DNA of 9,257 nt from Methylobacterium sp. (GCA_021154065.1 JAJKJG010000250.1:1-9257); one strand, 5' to 3'; counted from the first letter of the stretch, positions 1 through 7,706 are shown. Numbers and translations are program-made. The notes: a model not told the origin generated them from the sequence alone.

Positions 1-419
1 AACTTGCCGATCGATTCCGGCCGATTGGTGCCGTGGATCGCGTACTCGCCCCCCGAAAGCGTGAGAGCCGCGACGCCCATCGGGTTGTTCGACGCGCCGC
101 CAGGAATGACGCTCGGCAGGTTCGGGTGATCCTGGCGCACCTCGTCGGGCGGGGACCATGCCGGCCGCAGGTGCTTGCCGCTGACGGCGGCCTCGCCGAA
201 CCACTGCTTGCCCTGGCGCCCGACGGCAACCGGATACCGCAGCGCCTGACCTGCCCCGATCACGAGGTAAAGGCGGCGCTCCGACGTTCTGACGACGATC
301 GTTCCGGGCTCGGCGGCACCTGAGAATCCAACCACTTCGCGGGCGCTGGCGGCGCCCGCGCCGCCGCCGATGACGACTGCGCAAAGGAGCGCTCGAACGA
401 TCGAACTGAACACGTCCAT
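1..419 (-). CDS. L,D-transpeptidase (YkuD family), C-terminus beyond window
   Basis: Periplasmic enzyme that, in this family, makes 3-3 cross-links in peptidoglycan or attaches proteins to it. The minus strand reads without a stop from ATG at 419 to the window edge, giving 139 residues. Residues 1-26 (MDVFSSIVRALLCAVVIGGG then AGAASA) form a Sec-type signal. Then come a YkuD-like start (TIVVRTSERRLYLVIGAGQA), a PSVIPGGASNNPMGVAALTL stretch, and the family signature YAIHGTN with His129 and Asn132. The catalytic SxGC(I/V)R segment would lie past the left edge, so catalysis cannot be confirmed. A GAAGGA ribosome binding site at 429-434, nine bases upstream, supports this start. The gene is followed upstream by another minus-strand membrane protein 139 bp away. 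Family assignment is firm; the specific role is not. Confidence 0.93.
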   Translation of the reverse strand, partial: MDVFSSIVRALLCAVVIGGGAGAASAREVVGFSGAAEPGTIVVRTSERRLYLVIGAGQALRYPVAVGRQGKQWFGEAAVSGKHLRPAWSPPDEVRQDHPNLPSVIPGGASNNPMGVAALTLSGGEYAIHGTNRPESIGK

Positions 420-542
420 CCTGGACCGTCCTTCACCAGCGCAGACACGGCGCGGCAGAGCCAAGGCGGACGTTAACCACCCTCCATTTCAGCACAATGT
501 CGCGATTTGTTTCGTGGCTGTCGAAAGCGGCGGCGGATGGAG

Positions 543-558
543 CGCGCGATATCGCGCG
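543..558. repeat. 16-bp perfect palindrome at a 3' gene end
   Basis: CGCGCGATATCGCGCG is perfectly self-complementary and lies immediately after the stop codon (559-561) of the minus-strand 105-residue gene. There is no T-run next to it, so it is not a classical intrinsic terminator. It could be a small hairpin at the transcript end, a protein site, or chance in GC-rich DNA. The rest of the gap 420-558 shows only the ribosome binding site of the L,D-transpeptidase. Confidence 0.4.
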
Positions 559-876
559 TCACCTGCCCCAGATGCCCGTCGGGTCGGGGGGGAGCGGGTG
601 TTGCCGCCAGCATTCGGGATTCAACTCGACTCGGCGGCCGCAAATCTCTTCCACGGCGCGCAGCTTGCGCAGCCAGGCGACATATTGCCGGCTGTGGTCG
701 TCGATCGGCGATGCCGCTATGAGCTGTAGGGTCGTCAGTCCGATCAACGCCACAGCCGCCGCCAATCCAAGGCATATCTCGATGCGTAGCCAGGCTGGCA
801 AGCGATCCGCGACGGTCGCCTGACCCAGCGCCGTTCCGTCCGGTCTGTTCCGGAAATCCCTCGTCCGGTCCGCCAT
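559..876 (-). CDS. Small single-pass membrane protein of unknown function
   Basis: I do not recognise a family. The 105-residue product has a charged N-terminus (MADRTRDFRNRPDG) and one clear hydrophobic segment at about residues 32-55 (IEICLGLAAAVALIGLTTLQ then LIAA). A polar C-terminal part of about 50 residues follows, with two cysteines (79 and 89) and a proline-rich end (HPLPPDPTGIWGR). With the charge pattern, the C-terminal part probably faces the periplasm, which would allow a Cys79-Cys89 disulfide; this is inference. The frame stays open upstream to 1116, but that would run into the divergent ligase gene. ATG at 876, with a GGGAG-like site about 13 bases upstream, is the more economical start. 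An opposite-strand reading frame over the same bases has no family signal. Existence is likely, not certain. Confidence 0.55.
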   Translation of the reverse strand: MADRTRDFRNRPDGTALGQATVADRLPAWLRIEICLGLAAAVALIGLTTLQLIAASPIDDHSRQYVAWLRKLRAVEEICGRRVELNPECWRQHPLPPDPTGIWGR

Positions 877-903
877 CGCTGCCAAGCTCTCCCGAGAGGC
901 GCC

Positions 904-2229
904 ATGGGCATCAAAGCCGAGCCACGCTACCCCGACCGCGCCGCGATGGCCAAGCATTTGCGGTGGATCGCCGGCACGCTGCTCATCATCGCTGCACCGG
1001 CGATGATCGTCGGCACCCGTTCGAGCCCTCTGTTCTTGGCGGCCGCGGCCATGCTTGCGGCCGCTGTTGCGCTCGTCGAGCGCCGGGGGCGAATGGCGGC
1101 CGAGGAGATCGGCCAAGCGTTCCTTACGCCGCTCGGCATGGCGTCCCTCGCATTCCTCGCCTGGGCTCTCGCCTCGCTCCTTTGGAGCTCTTCCCCGGCA
1201 ACAACCGCCCTCAGCCTGCTCGAGGCGCTGGTGCCGGCCGCATCAGCCCTCATCATCGCCGTCGGGCTGTCGGGCCAGACGCGGCATTTCAGCAGCCGCA
1301 CGGCCGCTCTCGGCCTAGCCTTCGGGTTGGCTGTGGCATGCGCCGCCATGCTGCTCGACCTCGGGACCGGGATGAGCTTGCAGCGGGCGCTCGGGAGCCG
1401 GCCGCAGGGATTCGTGCTGAACAGGGCGGTCTTGATGGTCCTCGTGGTCAGCACGCCGGTGCTGTGGTGGCTCGCAAGGGACCGGCTCCTGCCGCCTTCC
1501 GTCTACCTGGCCTTCGGCGGCCTGCTCGCCGGCTCCGTTATCTCGTCGCACAGCGGCGCGGCCGTCGTCGGCGGCGCCTGCGCGCTTCTGATCTACGGGC
1601 TGGCGCGCTACGCGCCGCGGTCTGCCGTCGGCGCCCTGCTGATCGGGGCGTTTCTGTCCTTGGCTGCCGCGCCCATCATCGGCGAGACCATGTTCCGCTC
1701 GATCTCCAAAGCCGCACACGAACGAATGGCCGGCGCGAGCTCGGAGGCCCGCGTCGCGATCTGGCGCTCCTTCGAGGTGGCGGTGCGCGAGCGCCCGCTC
1801 CTGGGCTGGGGTTTTGGGGTCAGCCCCGTGATCTCCGACGATCCACGGGTTCGGCAGATCGACCCAGACATGCGGGCGATGCTCGGCGTCGGGCACCCTC
1901 ACAACGCCGCGCTTCAGATCTGGGTCGAGCTCGGAGCGGTCGGAGCTGCGTTGGCATTCCTGGTCTTCGCGTTTTTGCTCAGGTCCATCGCCCGGCTCGA
2001 TGCCGGCGCCGCCGCCCCGCGCCTGGCGCTCGTCGCGGGAGCCGGGATGGTGGCGCTGGTCGGCCACGGCGCGTGGCAAGGATGGTGGATCGCTTGCTTG
2101 GGATTGGCCGCCGTCTTGTTCCGCACCGCCTCGGAGGCCGGCGAAGACCTCAGCGCGCCAGGACAAGCACCCAGTATGTCCGATCCGAACTTGCCCGCGC
2201 CAGGCCGACGCGGGCGAAGTCGGGCATGA
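904..2229 (+). CDS. Wzy_C / O-antigen ligase family polytopic membrane protein
   Basis: Inner-membrane glycan ligase or polymerase of the O-antigen ligase (WaaL/Wzy_C) type, which joins or polymerises undecaprenyl-linked sugars at the periplasmic face. The 441-residue product is almost wholly hydrophobic, with roughly ten membrane segments. Its main periplasmic loop carries the family pattern: Arg283 and Trp287 in ARVAIWRSF, then ERPLLGWGFG, then the signature GHPHNAALQIWVELGAVG with His331, His333 and Asn334. About 30 residues of Pro/Arg/Ser-rich tail follow the last membrane segment and overlap the 3' end of the convergent CAP gene. GAGAGG at 893-898 supports ATG at 904; ATG at 946 is a possible alternative with no visible ribosome binding site. 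No glycosyltransferase or wzx/wzz gene lies in the window, so the gene looks isolated and its substrate cannot be stated. Confidence 0.85.
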   Translation: MGIKAEPRYPDRAAMAKHLRWIAGTLLIIAAPAMIVGTRSSPLFLAAAAMLAAAVALVERRGRMAAEEIGQAFLTPLGMASLAFLAWALASLLWSSSPATTALSLLEALVPAASALIIAVGLSGQTRHFSSRTAALGLAFGLAVACAAMLLDLGTGMSLQRALGSRPQGFVLNRAVLMVLVVSTPVLWWLARDRLLPPSVYLAFGGLLAGSVISSHSGAAVVGGACALLIYGLARYAPRSAVGALLIGAFLSLAAAPIIGETMFRSISKAAHERMAGASSEARVAIWRSFEVAVRERPLLGWGFGVSPVISDDPRVRQIDPDMRAMLGVGHPHNAALQIWVELGAVGAALAFLVFAFLLRSIARLDAGAAAPRLALVAGAGMVALVGHGAWQGWWIACLGLAAVLFRTASEAGEDLSAPGQAPSMSDPNLPAPGRRGRSRA

Positions 2230-2616
2230 GGAGGTTGGCATTGTGGCCCGAAGACCCCTGCCATTGCGCGATCACCTGATCGACGCTGTCGAGACCGGCG
2301 TGAGATTCTCTGCCGCCCTCCCCCGTATTCCGAACGAGGCCATGCGGCCGGCGAAGTCGCCGTGCGACAGCCATCCAAGCTGGGCGACCGCGCGGGCTTG
2401 GTGCTCCGCAGGCCGGATCAGATGCGCGTCGACCTTGACGCCCTTGAGCCCATGCGCGGCCCGGTAGGCGGAAATCAGCGACGCGGCGCGATGTCCTTCC
2501 GATACCGCCGTCTTGACCGCGCGGGGGCGCGCTTCGGCAGCGCGGTGCTGGGCCTGGGCGGAGCACGGCAGCAGAATAAGCGGCAGGAGCGCCGCGAAGT
2601 AACGCAAGGTATACAT
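2150..2616 (-). pseudogene. Secreted CAP-domain (SCP/PR1-like) protein, frameshifted
   Basis: Extracytoplasmic CAP-superfamily protein; the function of bacterial members is mostly unknown. From ATG at 2616 the first frame gives a signal peptide (MYTLRYFAALLPLILLPCSA, then QAQ). The CAP N-terminal half follows (LISAYRAAHGLKGVKVDAHL, AEHQARAVAQLGWLSHGDF with the conserved His, RGRAAENL) and runs to a premature stop at 2272-2274. The CAP C-terminal half continues in another frame (LDSVDQVIAQWQGSSGHNAN, LLMPDFARVGLA, YWVLVLAR) to a stop at 2150-2152. The switch falls at about 2300-2305, and one missing base after AENL would join the halves into about 155 residues, a normal family length. GAGGA at 2625-2629, eight bases upstream, fits ATG rather than an upstream TTG at 2622. 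The reconstructed end overlaps the ligase gene by 80 bp. It is either a recent pseudogene or a sequencing error; no slippery heptamer is visible. Confidence 0.85.
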
Positions 2617-2799
2617 ACCCAAAATCCTCGAACGGTGGGGAATCTCCCATATCGGATCTTAACAAACCGTCGCGGACTGCTTTCGGTGCTTAACGCGTGC
2701 AGCGGTACCACGGAGAAGGCATGTGTGACTTTCTAGCACTAGTGGGACATCGGCGAGTCCCTTACCGTCATCGATGGTATCAATCGGGGGTCTCCCAAA

Positions 2800-2925
2800 A
2801 TGAAGAAATTTACTTACGTCGCGCTTGCTTCGGTGCTCCTCCTGAGCGTCGGCGCCTGCGCAGTCGGAAAAGGCAAAGGCAAAGCTCCGCCGCCGGCAGC
2901 CGCGCCCGTCATCACCAAGGGCTAG
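2800..2925 (+). CDS. 41-residue lipoprotein, function unknown
   Basis: A very short gene: MKKFTYVALASVLLLSVGAC followed by AVGKGKGKAPPPAAAPVITKG. It has a Lys-Lys start, a hydrophobic core and a lipobox V-G-A-C with Cys20, so signal peptidase II processing would leave a lipid-anchored peptide of 22 residues. The mature part is a Gly-Lys repeat and a Pro/Ala stretch with no fold or domain visible, so it may act as a tether or simply be small and basic. The best upstream signal is G-rich (GGGGG at 2785-2789), a weak ribosome binding site. Two hairpins and a strong terminator follow. Very small lipoproteins of this style occur in Hyphomicrobiales, but I cannot name this one. The 183-bp gap separating it from the divergent CAP gene must hold promoters for both; no clear -35/-10 pair can be assigned. 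Confidence 0.65.
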   Translation: MKKFTYVALASVLLLSVGACAVGKGKGKAPPPAAAPVITKG

Positions 2926-2932
2926 TTTTCGA

Positions 2933-2948
2933 CCCCTCGGTCGAGGGG
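2933..2948 (+). other. Short hairpin just after the lipoprotein stop
   Basis: CCCCTC-GGTC-GAGGGG forms a 6-bp GC-rich stem with a 4-base loop, eight bases after the lipoprotein stop codon. No T-run follows, so it is more likely an mRNA 3'-stabilising or processing hairpin than a terminator. Confidence 0.45.
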
Positions 2949-2965
2949 AGCCGAATAGCCGCCCG

Positions 2966-3000
2966 CGATCCGAATCGAACTCATGGTTCGTTTCGGATCG
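2966..3000. repeat. 35-bp inverted repeat / long hairpin
   Basis: CGATCCGAA-T-CGAAC, a 5-base loop TCATG, then GTTCG-T-TTCGGATCG. This makes a 14-pair stem broken by a single T-T mismatch. It lies in non-coding DNA between the lipoprotein gene and the terminator at 3083. It could be a structured 3' UTR, part of a small RNA, or an operator for a dimeric regulator. The TTCGAATC-like look recalls a tRNA T-arm, but the rest of a tRNA is absent. Confidence 0.6.
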
Positions 3001-3082
3001 TCGACCTGAACGAGGCCGCGCCGGTCGGCGCATGGTCTCTCGGCTGACTAGGCAAATGCTTAGGCAATCGACTGTGGACGAG

Positions 3083-3113
3083 AAGCCCGCCCTCCTCTGG
3101 AGGGCGGGCTTTT
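3083..3113 (+). terminator. Strong Rho-independent terminator
   Basis: AAGCCCGCCCTCC, loop TCT, then GGAGGGCGGGCTT followed by TTC. This is a perfect 13-bp stem with an 11-bp GC-rich core and a short T-run on the plus strand. It ends the transcript carrying the small lipoprotein, or a separate small RNA, about 160 bp past the lipoprotein stop. The T-run is short, so termination may be partly bidirectional. Confidence 0.85.
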
Positions 3114-3210
3114 CATTTGCGCGTGAGCGGCCGACGCGTCTCGCCACTCTGGAGCGCGTGACTTAGGGGCACTGGCGGGCGTAACCTCCTGCCGTACGGC
3201 GAGGGAGCAC

Positions 3211-3336
3211 ATGAGGCGGGGGGATTTTTTGCGCGCTCTTCAGGGGGCGCGGCGCTCTCGCCCCGCCGCTCGTCGCACCGCGAAGTCCCTCGACCTCACG
3301 ACCGCATCAACCCTCCTCCCCGTTCCGATGAGGTGA
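3211..3336 (+). CDS. 41-codon leader reading frame or remnant signal peptide
   Basis: Low-confidence short gene. ATG at 3211 follows GAGGGAG (3201-3207) and opens MRRGDFLRALQGARRSRPAA, which resembles the RR-containing start of ABC_sub_bind proteins such as the gene immediately downstream. After about residue 11 the hydrophobic core is missing in this frame, but another frame reads GALAPPLVA there. It may therefore be the decayed 5' end of a second binding-protein gene. It stops at 3334-3336, four bases before the GTG start of the next gene, and its last codons overlap that gene's ribosome binding site, so it could also act as a translationally coupled leader. No other content is visible between the terminator at 3113 and this frame. 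Confidence 0.3.
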   Translation: MRRGDFLRALQGARRSRPAARRTAKSLDLTTASTLLPVPMR

Positions 3337-3340
3337 TCGA

Positions 3341-4323
3341 GTGAGGCGGCGGGAGTTCGTCTTCGGCGCCTGCGTGGCGGCGGCGTTCGAGGCAAGCGCG
3401 GCGCGGGCGCAGGCGACGGCCCCGCTTCTCGGTTTCCTCAGCGGCCGGTCGCGGGCCGAGACGGCGCATCTCCTCGCGGAATTCCATCGCGGCCTGGCGG
3501 AGGCGGGCTTCCCCGAAGGACAGGGCGTGCGCATCGATTACCGCTATGCGGACGGACATTACGAGCGCCTCCCCGGGCTCGCTGCCGAGCTCGTCAGCCG
3601 CGGCGCCGCAGCGATCGTCACGACCGGCGGCAACGTCACTGCATTGGCGGCGAAAGGAGCCACATCGACCATTCCGATCGTGTTCGTGGCCGGCGGCGAT
3701 CCGGTCGGAACGGGTCTCGTCGTAAGCCTGAACCGGCCAGGCGGCAATATGACCGGCGTATCGCTGGCGATCGCCGAGCTTGCCGCAAAACGCCTCGAGC
3801 TCCTGCGTGAGCTCATGCCCCAGGTCGCCTCGATCGCCGTGCTGGGTCAACCCCGGCAATCCCGTCTCCGCCGCGGAAGGGCGCGACGTGCAAGGCCGTG
3901 CCGCAGCCCTCGGCGTCGCAATCCACGTGATCTCGGCCGCGGGCGAGAAACGATTTCGCGCCGGCCTTCGCCGCCGTCGCGTCGCGCGGAGCGGGGGCGC
4001 TGCTGGTCGCCAATGATCCCTTCCTGATCGACCTGCGAGAGCGGCTGGTGCGCGCGGCGGCCGATCACGCCGTGCCGGCGGTCTATTTCACGCGCGACTT
4101 CGTCGAGGCCGGCGGGCTCATGAGCTACGGCGCCAGCATCAAGGACGGATACCACAAGGCCGGCGGCTATGCCGGCCATATCCTGAAGGGCGCGAAACCT
4201 GCCGATCTGCCCGTCGTGCAGCCGACCAAGTTCGAGCTCGTCATCAACATGAGAACCGCAAAGGCGCTCGGCATCGTCGTCCCGCTGACGCTGCAGGCGC
4301 AGGCCGACGAGGTGATCGAGTAG
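3341..4323 (+). pseudogene. ABC_sub_bind (COG2984-type) substrate-binding protein with two frameshifts
   Basis: Periplasmic binding protein of the ABC_sub_bind family (PF04392/COG2984), the solute receptor of an uptake ABC transporter; the substrate is unknown. GTG at 3341 with GAGG at 3330-3333 starts MRRREFVFGACVAAAFEASA then ARAQA, an RR-containing signal peptide typical of this family. The first frame covers LLGFLSGRSRAETAHLLAEF through RLELLRELMPQVASIAVL (to 3844). One surplus G (3843-3847) shifts to VNPGNPVSAAEGRDVQGRAA and HVISAAGEK (to 3950). One surplus base at about 3951 shifts to DFAPAFAAVASRGAGALLVA, GGLMSYGASIKDGYHKAGGY, GAKPADLPVVQPTKFELVIN and the stop at 4321-4323. Repaired, it is 326 residues, a normal family length with conserved motifs throughout. 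Either it is a young pseudogene or two sequencing errors. No permease or ATPase gene is adjacent. Confidence 0.88.
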
Positions 4324-4397
4324 GCTGCCGCCGGCGGACTCTGCGTCAAAAGGTTATCGCCGCGGCATCGCAGCGGCCCCCCTGCCGCCGCGCCATC

Positions 4398-5294
4398 TCA
4401 GCTCTTCAGCACGACACAGCTGCCGCCGGCGGCGCGCAGGCGGTCGCAGAGCGCGTTCGCGGCCTGGCGGGTCTGGGCCGGCATGCGGACGCGATAGTAG
4501 CGGCGCAGGCCGCGCCCGCCCATGCGGGTGCCGATGATCATCGGCTGGCCGTCGCCGATGATCGCCGCGTGAGCGGCGCGGGCCCGTCCGAACGAGGCGA
4601 GCGCGATCTGCTTCGAAAAGTTGCCGGCAAGCTGCACGCCCCATGGCGCGAGCGGTCCTTCGCTCGTCGCCGCGAGCTGCGGCCCCGGCCGGCGCAGGAG
4701 GGCAACGACGGTCAGGCACGGCTGGTCCGGTCCCCTCGCCTCTTCCCCGGCCTTGGTCTTGGCGCGCTCCGACCAATTGTCGACGCTCTCGCCGGTGATC
4801 GCGGCGACATAGGCCCGCGTCTCGGCGAAGAGCTCGCCCCTGCCCTCGAGCCAGTTCGCGACGCGCGTCGGGCCGCCGTTGTAGGCGGCGGCCGCAAGGC
4901 CGAGATTGCCGAAGCGGCGCAGATGATCCTGCAGCAGCCGGCCGGCCTCCGGGATCGCCTGCTCGGGATCGAACGGATCGGCGAGCCCGCGCTCGGAGGC
5001 GGTGCCGGGCATGAACTGCGCCACCCCTTGCGCGCCGGCCCGGCTCGTGACGCCGGTGCGGAAGCTGCTCTCGCGCCAGATCAGCCGCGTCAGGAACCAG
5101 GTCGGCAGGCCGCTCGCCTTGGCGGAGGTGTCGATGAGGCGGCACAGCGCCTGATCGATGGTCTCGCCGCCGGCGGGGGCGGCCATCGCGACCCCGGCGG
5201 CACCGGCGCAGGCCGTCCACAGGACGGCGACGGCAAGCGCCCGCCGGCGCGTTGCCGAGCCGATCTCTGCCACTCTTTTGCCGGTTCCCGGCAT
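4398..5294 (-). CDS. Lytic murein transglycosylase with SLT domain and C-terminal SPOR-like domain
   Basis: Exported enzyme that cleaves the MurNAc-GlcNAc bond of peptidoglycan, leaving 1,6-anhydroMurNAc. The product has 298 residues. Residues 1-39 hold a basic stretch (RRRALAVAV) and a signal peptide ending AMAA. The SLT domain spans about 46-150: IWRESSFR with catalytic Glu75, [13 protein letters not shown], and [16 protein letters not shown]. The last 75 residues ([20 protein letters not shown] through [20 protein letters not shown]) have SPOR-domain form, a module that binds denuded glycan strands at division sites. GGAG at 5301-5304, six bases upstream, fits ATG at 5294 better than TTG at 5300. 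It converges with the binding-protein gene (74 bp apart) and is divergent from rimO (80 bp), which it need not work with. Confidence 0.93.
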   Translation of the reverse strand: MPGTGKRVAEIGSATRRRALAVAVLWTACAGAAGVAMAAPAGGETIDQALCRLIDTSAKASGLPTWFLTRLIWRESSFRTGVTSRAGAQGVAQFMPGTASERGLADPFDPEQAIPEAGRLLQDHLRRFGNLGLAAAAYNGGPTRVANWLEGRGELFAETRAYVAAITGESVDNWSERAKTKAGEEARGPDQPCLTVVALLRRPGPQLAATSEGPLAPWGVQLAGNFSKQIALASFGRARAAHAAIIGDGQPMIIGTRMGGRGLRRYYRVRMPAQTRQAANALCDRLRAAGGSCVVLKS

Positions 5295-5374
5295 TACCAA
5301 CTCCGCTATACCCCTCTCGGCACGACCGATCGGCCCCGTCCCCTCCCGACGGGCCGCCCGGCTTTGGAGTCTCG

Positions 5375-6739
<1,365 letters not shown>

Positions 6740-6753
6740 TCAGACCGGCGCGG

Positions 6754-6849
6754 GGTCGTCCCGGGCGGAGCGAAGCGGAGACCCGGGACCCACCCTCCCC
6801 CGCCGGCGCCGTGGGTCCGGATAGCCGCTTCACGGCTTCCGGGACGACC
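6754..6849. repeat. 96-bp imperfect inverted repeat between convergent genes
   Basis: The left arm 6754-6793 starts GGTCGTCCCGG and ends ACCCAC. The right arm 6811-6849 starts GTGGGTCC and ends CCGGGACGACC. The arms pair along most of their length, including GAAGCGG with CCGCTTC in the middle, around a 17-base C/G-rich centre. The left arm alone can also fold (TCCCGGG with CCCGGGA). GTCCCGGG/GCGAAGC-type elements are common between genes in Hyphomicrobiales (recalled, not searched). Its place between the 3' ends of rimO and the nicotinamidase gene suggests it could end or protect both transcripts. Confidence 0.75.
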
Positions 6850-6870
6850 ACGCCAGTGCTGCCTGCGACG

Positions 6871-7608
6871 CTACCCCACCGCCGCGCTGGTGATCCGCTG
6901 CACCCCTGCCTGCGCCATGTTGCGCCAGGCGGCACTGAGCGAGCCCATGGTGTCGATGCCGCGCGCCGCGTCCTCGATCACGAAGGTGTCGAAGCCGGCC
7001 TCGCGGGCGTCGAGCGCCGTCCAGGCGACGCAGAAATCGGTCGCGAGGCCGGCGACGAAGACGCGCTTGAAGCCGCGCTCCTTGAGATAGCCCTCGAGCC
7101 CGGTCTTGGTCCTACGGTCCGCTTCCTTGAAGCCCGAGTAGCTGTCGATCCCGCGGTTGTAGCCCTTGCGGATGACGAGCTGGGCATGCGGGATCTGCAG
7201 CGCCTCGGAGATCATCGCCCCGCGCGTGCCCTGGACGCAGTGGTCCGGCCACAGCACCTGGTCGCCGTATTCGAGCTTTGTCGCCTCGAACGGCTTCTTG
7301 CCGGCGTGGCTCGAGGCGAAGGAGACGTGGCCGGGCGTGTGCCAGTCCTGCGTCATCACGACGTGGGCGAAGCGCTTGGCGAGGGCGTTGATCGGGGCGA
7401 TCACCTGGTCGCCGTCCTTCACCGCGAGCGCGCCGCCGGGCAGGAAGTCGTATTGCACGTCGACGACGATGAAGACGTCGTCGTTTGCCGGCTTGATCGA
7501 CGGCGCCTGCGCCCGGGCTTTCGTCATCGTCGCGGCTCCGGCGGCGATCGCGCCGCCCATCATGTGCAGCGTCTCGCGCCGCGTCGGCGCGCGCTCGTGA
7601 TCGCGCAT
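6871..7608 (-). CDS. pncA: Nicotinamidase/pyrazinamidase with apparent twin-arginine signal
   Basis: Hydrolyses nicotinamide to nicotinate and ammonia in NAD salvage; it belongs to the cysteine isochorismatase-like hydrolases. The 245-residue product has the full active site: Asp50 (FIVVDVQYDF), metal ligands Asp88, His90 and His101 (QDWHTPGHVSFASSH), Lys148 (VIRKGYN) and nucleophile Cys193 (LATDFCV). It also has LWPDHCVQGTRGA and DSYSGF, typical of PncA. Unusually, about 40 extra N-terminal residues precede the domain: MRDHERAPTRRETLHMMGGA then IAAGAATMTKARAQA. This has the form of a Tat signal with an RR pair, a modest hydrophobic core and an A-x-A-like end, so it may act in the periplasm. 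GGGAGGGG (7613-7620) four bases before ATG 7608 sets this start over TTG at 7626. It is the last gene of a probable coaD-cyclophilin-pncA series. Confidence 0.92.
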   Translation of the reverse strand: MRDHERAPTRRETLHMMGGAIAAGAATMTKARAQAPSIKPANDDVFIVVDVQYDFLPGGALAVKDGDQVIAPINALAKRFAHVVMTQDWHTPGHVSFASSHAGKKPFEATKLEYGDQVLWPDHCVQGTRGAMISEALQIPHAQLVIRKGYNRGIDSYSGFKEADRRTKTGLEGYLKERGFKRVFVAGLATDFCVAWTALDAREAGFDTFVIEDAARGIDTMGSLSAAWRNMAQAGVQRITSAAVG

Positions 7609-7629
7609 GATACCCCTCCCTGCCAATCA

Positions 7630-7648
7630 GGCCGCCCGAAAGGCGGCC
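7630..7648 (-). other. GC hairpin between the cyclophilin and nicotinamidase genes
   Basis: GGCCGCC-CGAAA-GGCGGCC (plus strand) is a perfect 7-bp stem with a 5-base loop, 22 bases upstream of the nicotinamidase start and just before its ribosome binding site. It lacks a T-run, so it is at most an attenuator or processing hairpin. The remaining 98-bp gap shows nothing else clear. Confidence 0.4.
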
Positions 7649-7706
7649 GAGCCCGGGAGGGTGCGCCCGCCGGCGGACGCTGTGAAGGGGCTTTCGAGCC
7701 CGCCTG

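Noticed and set aside
963..2279. Long plus-strand reading frame in another phase of the ligase gene
   Set aside because: Arg/Pro/Gly-rich composition typical of a GC-rich shadow frame; the ligase frame has membrane segments and the HPHN signature.
2295..2310. Programmed -1 ribosomal frameshift in the CAP gene
   Set aside because: No slippery heptamer or downstream structure is visible at the junction; a simple indel is more likely.
2658..2694. Two direct CTTAAC copies 31 bp apart, resembling CtrA half-sites
   Set aside because: Too short and lacking the TTAA-N7-TTAA spacing; could be chance in the CAP/lipoprotein gap.
5276..5310. tRNA-like strings (GGAGTTGGTAATG, GGTTCCCGG) near the transglycosylase start
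   Set aside because: No acceptor or anticodon stem can be formed; the bases are explained by the ribosome binding site and first codons.
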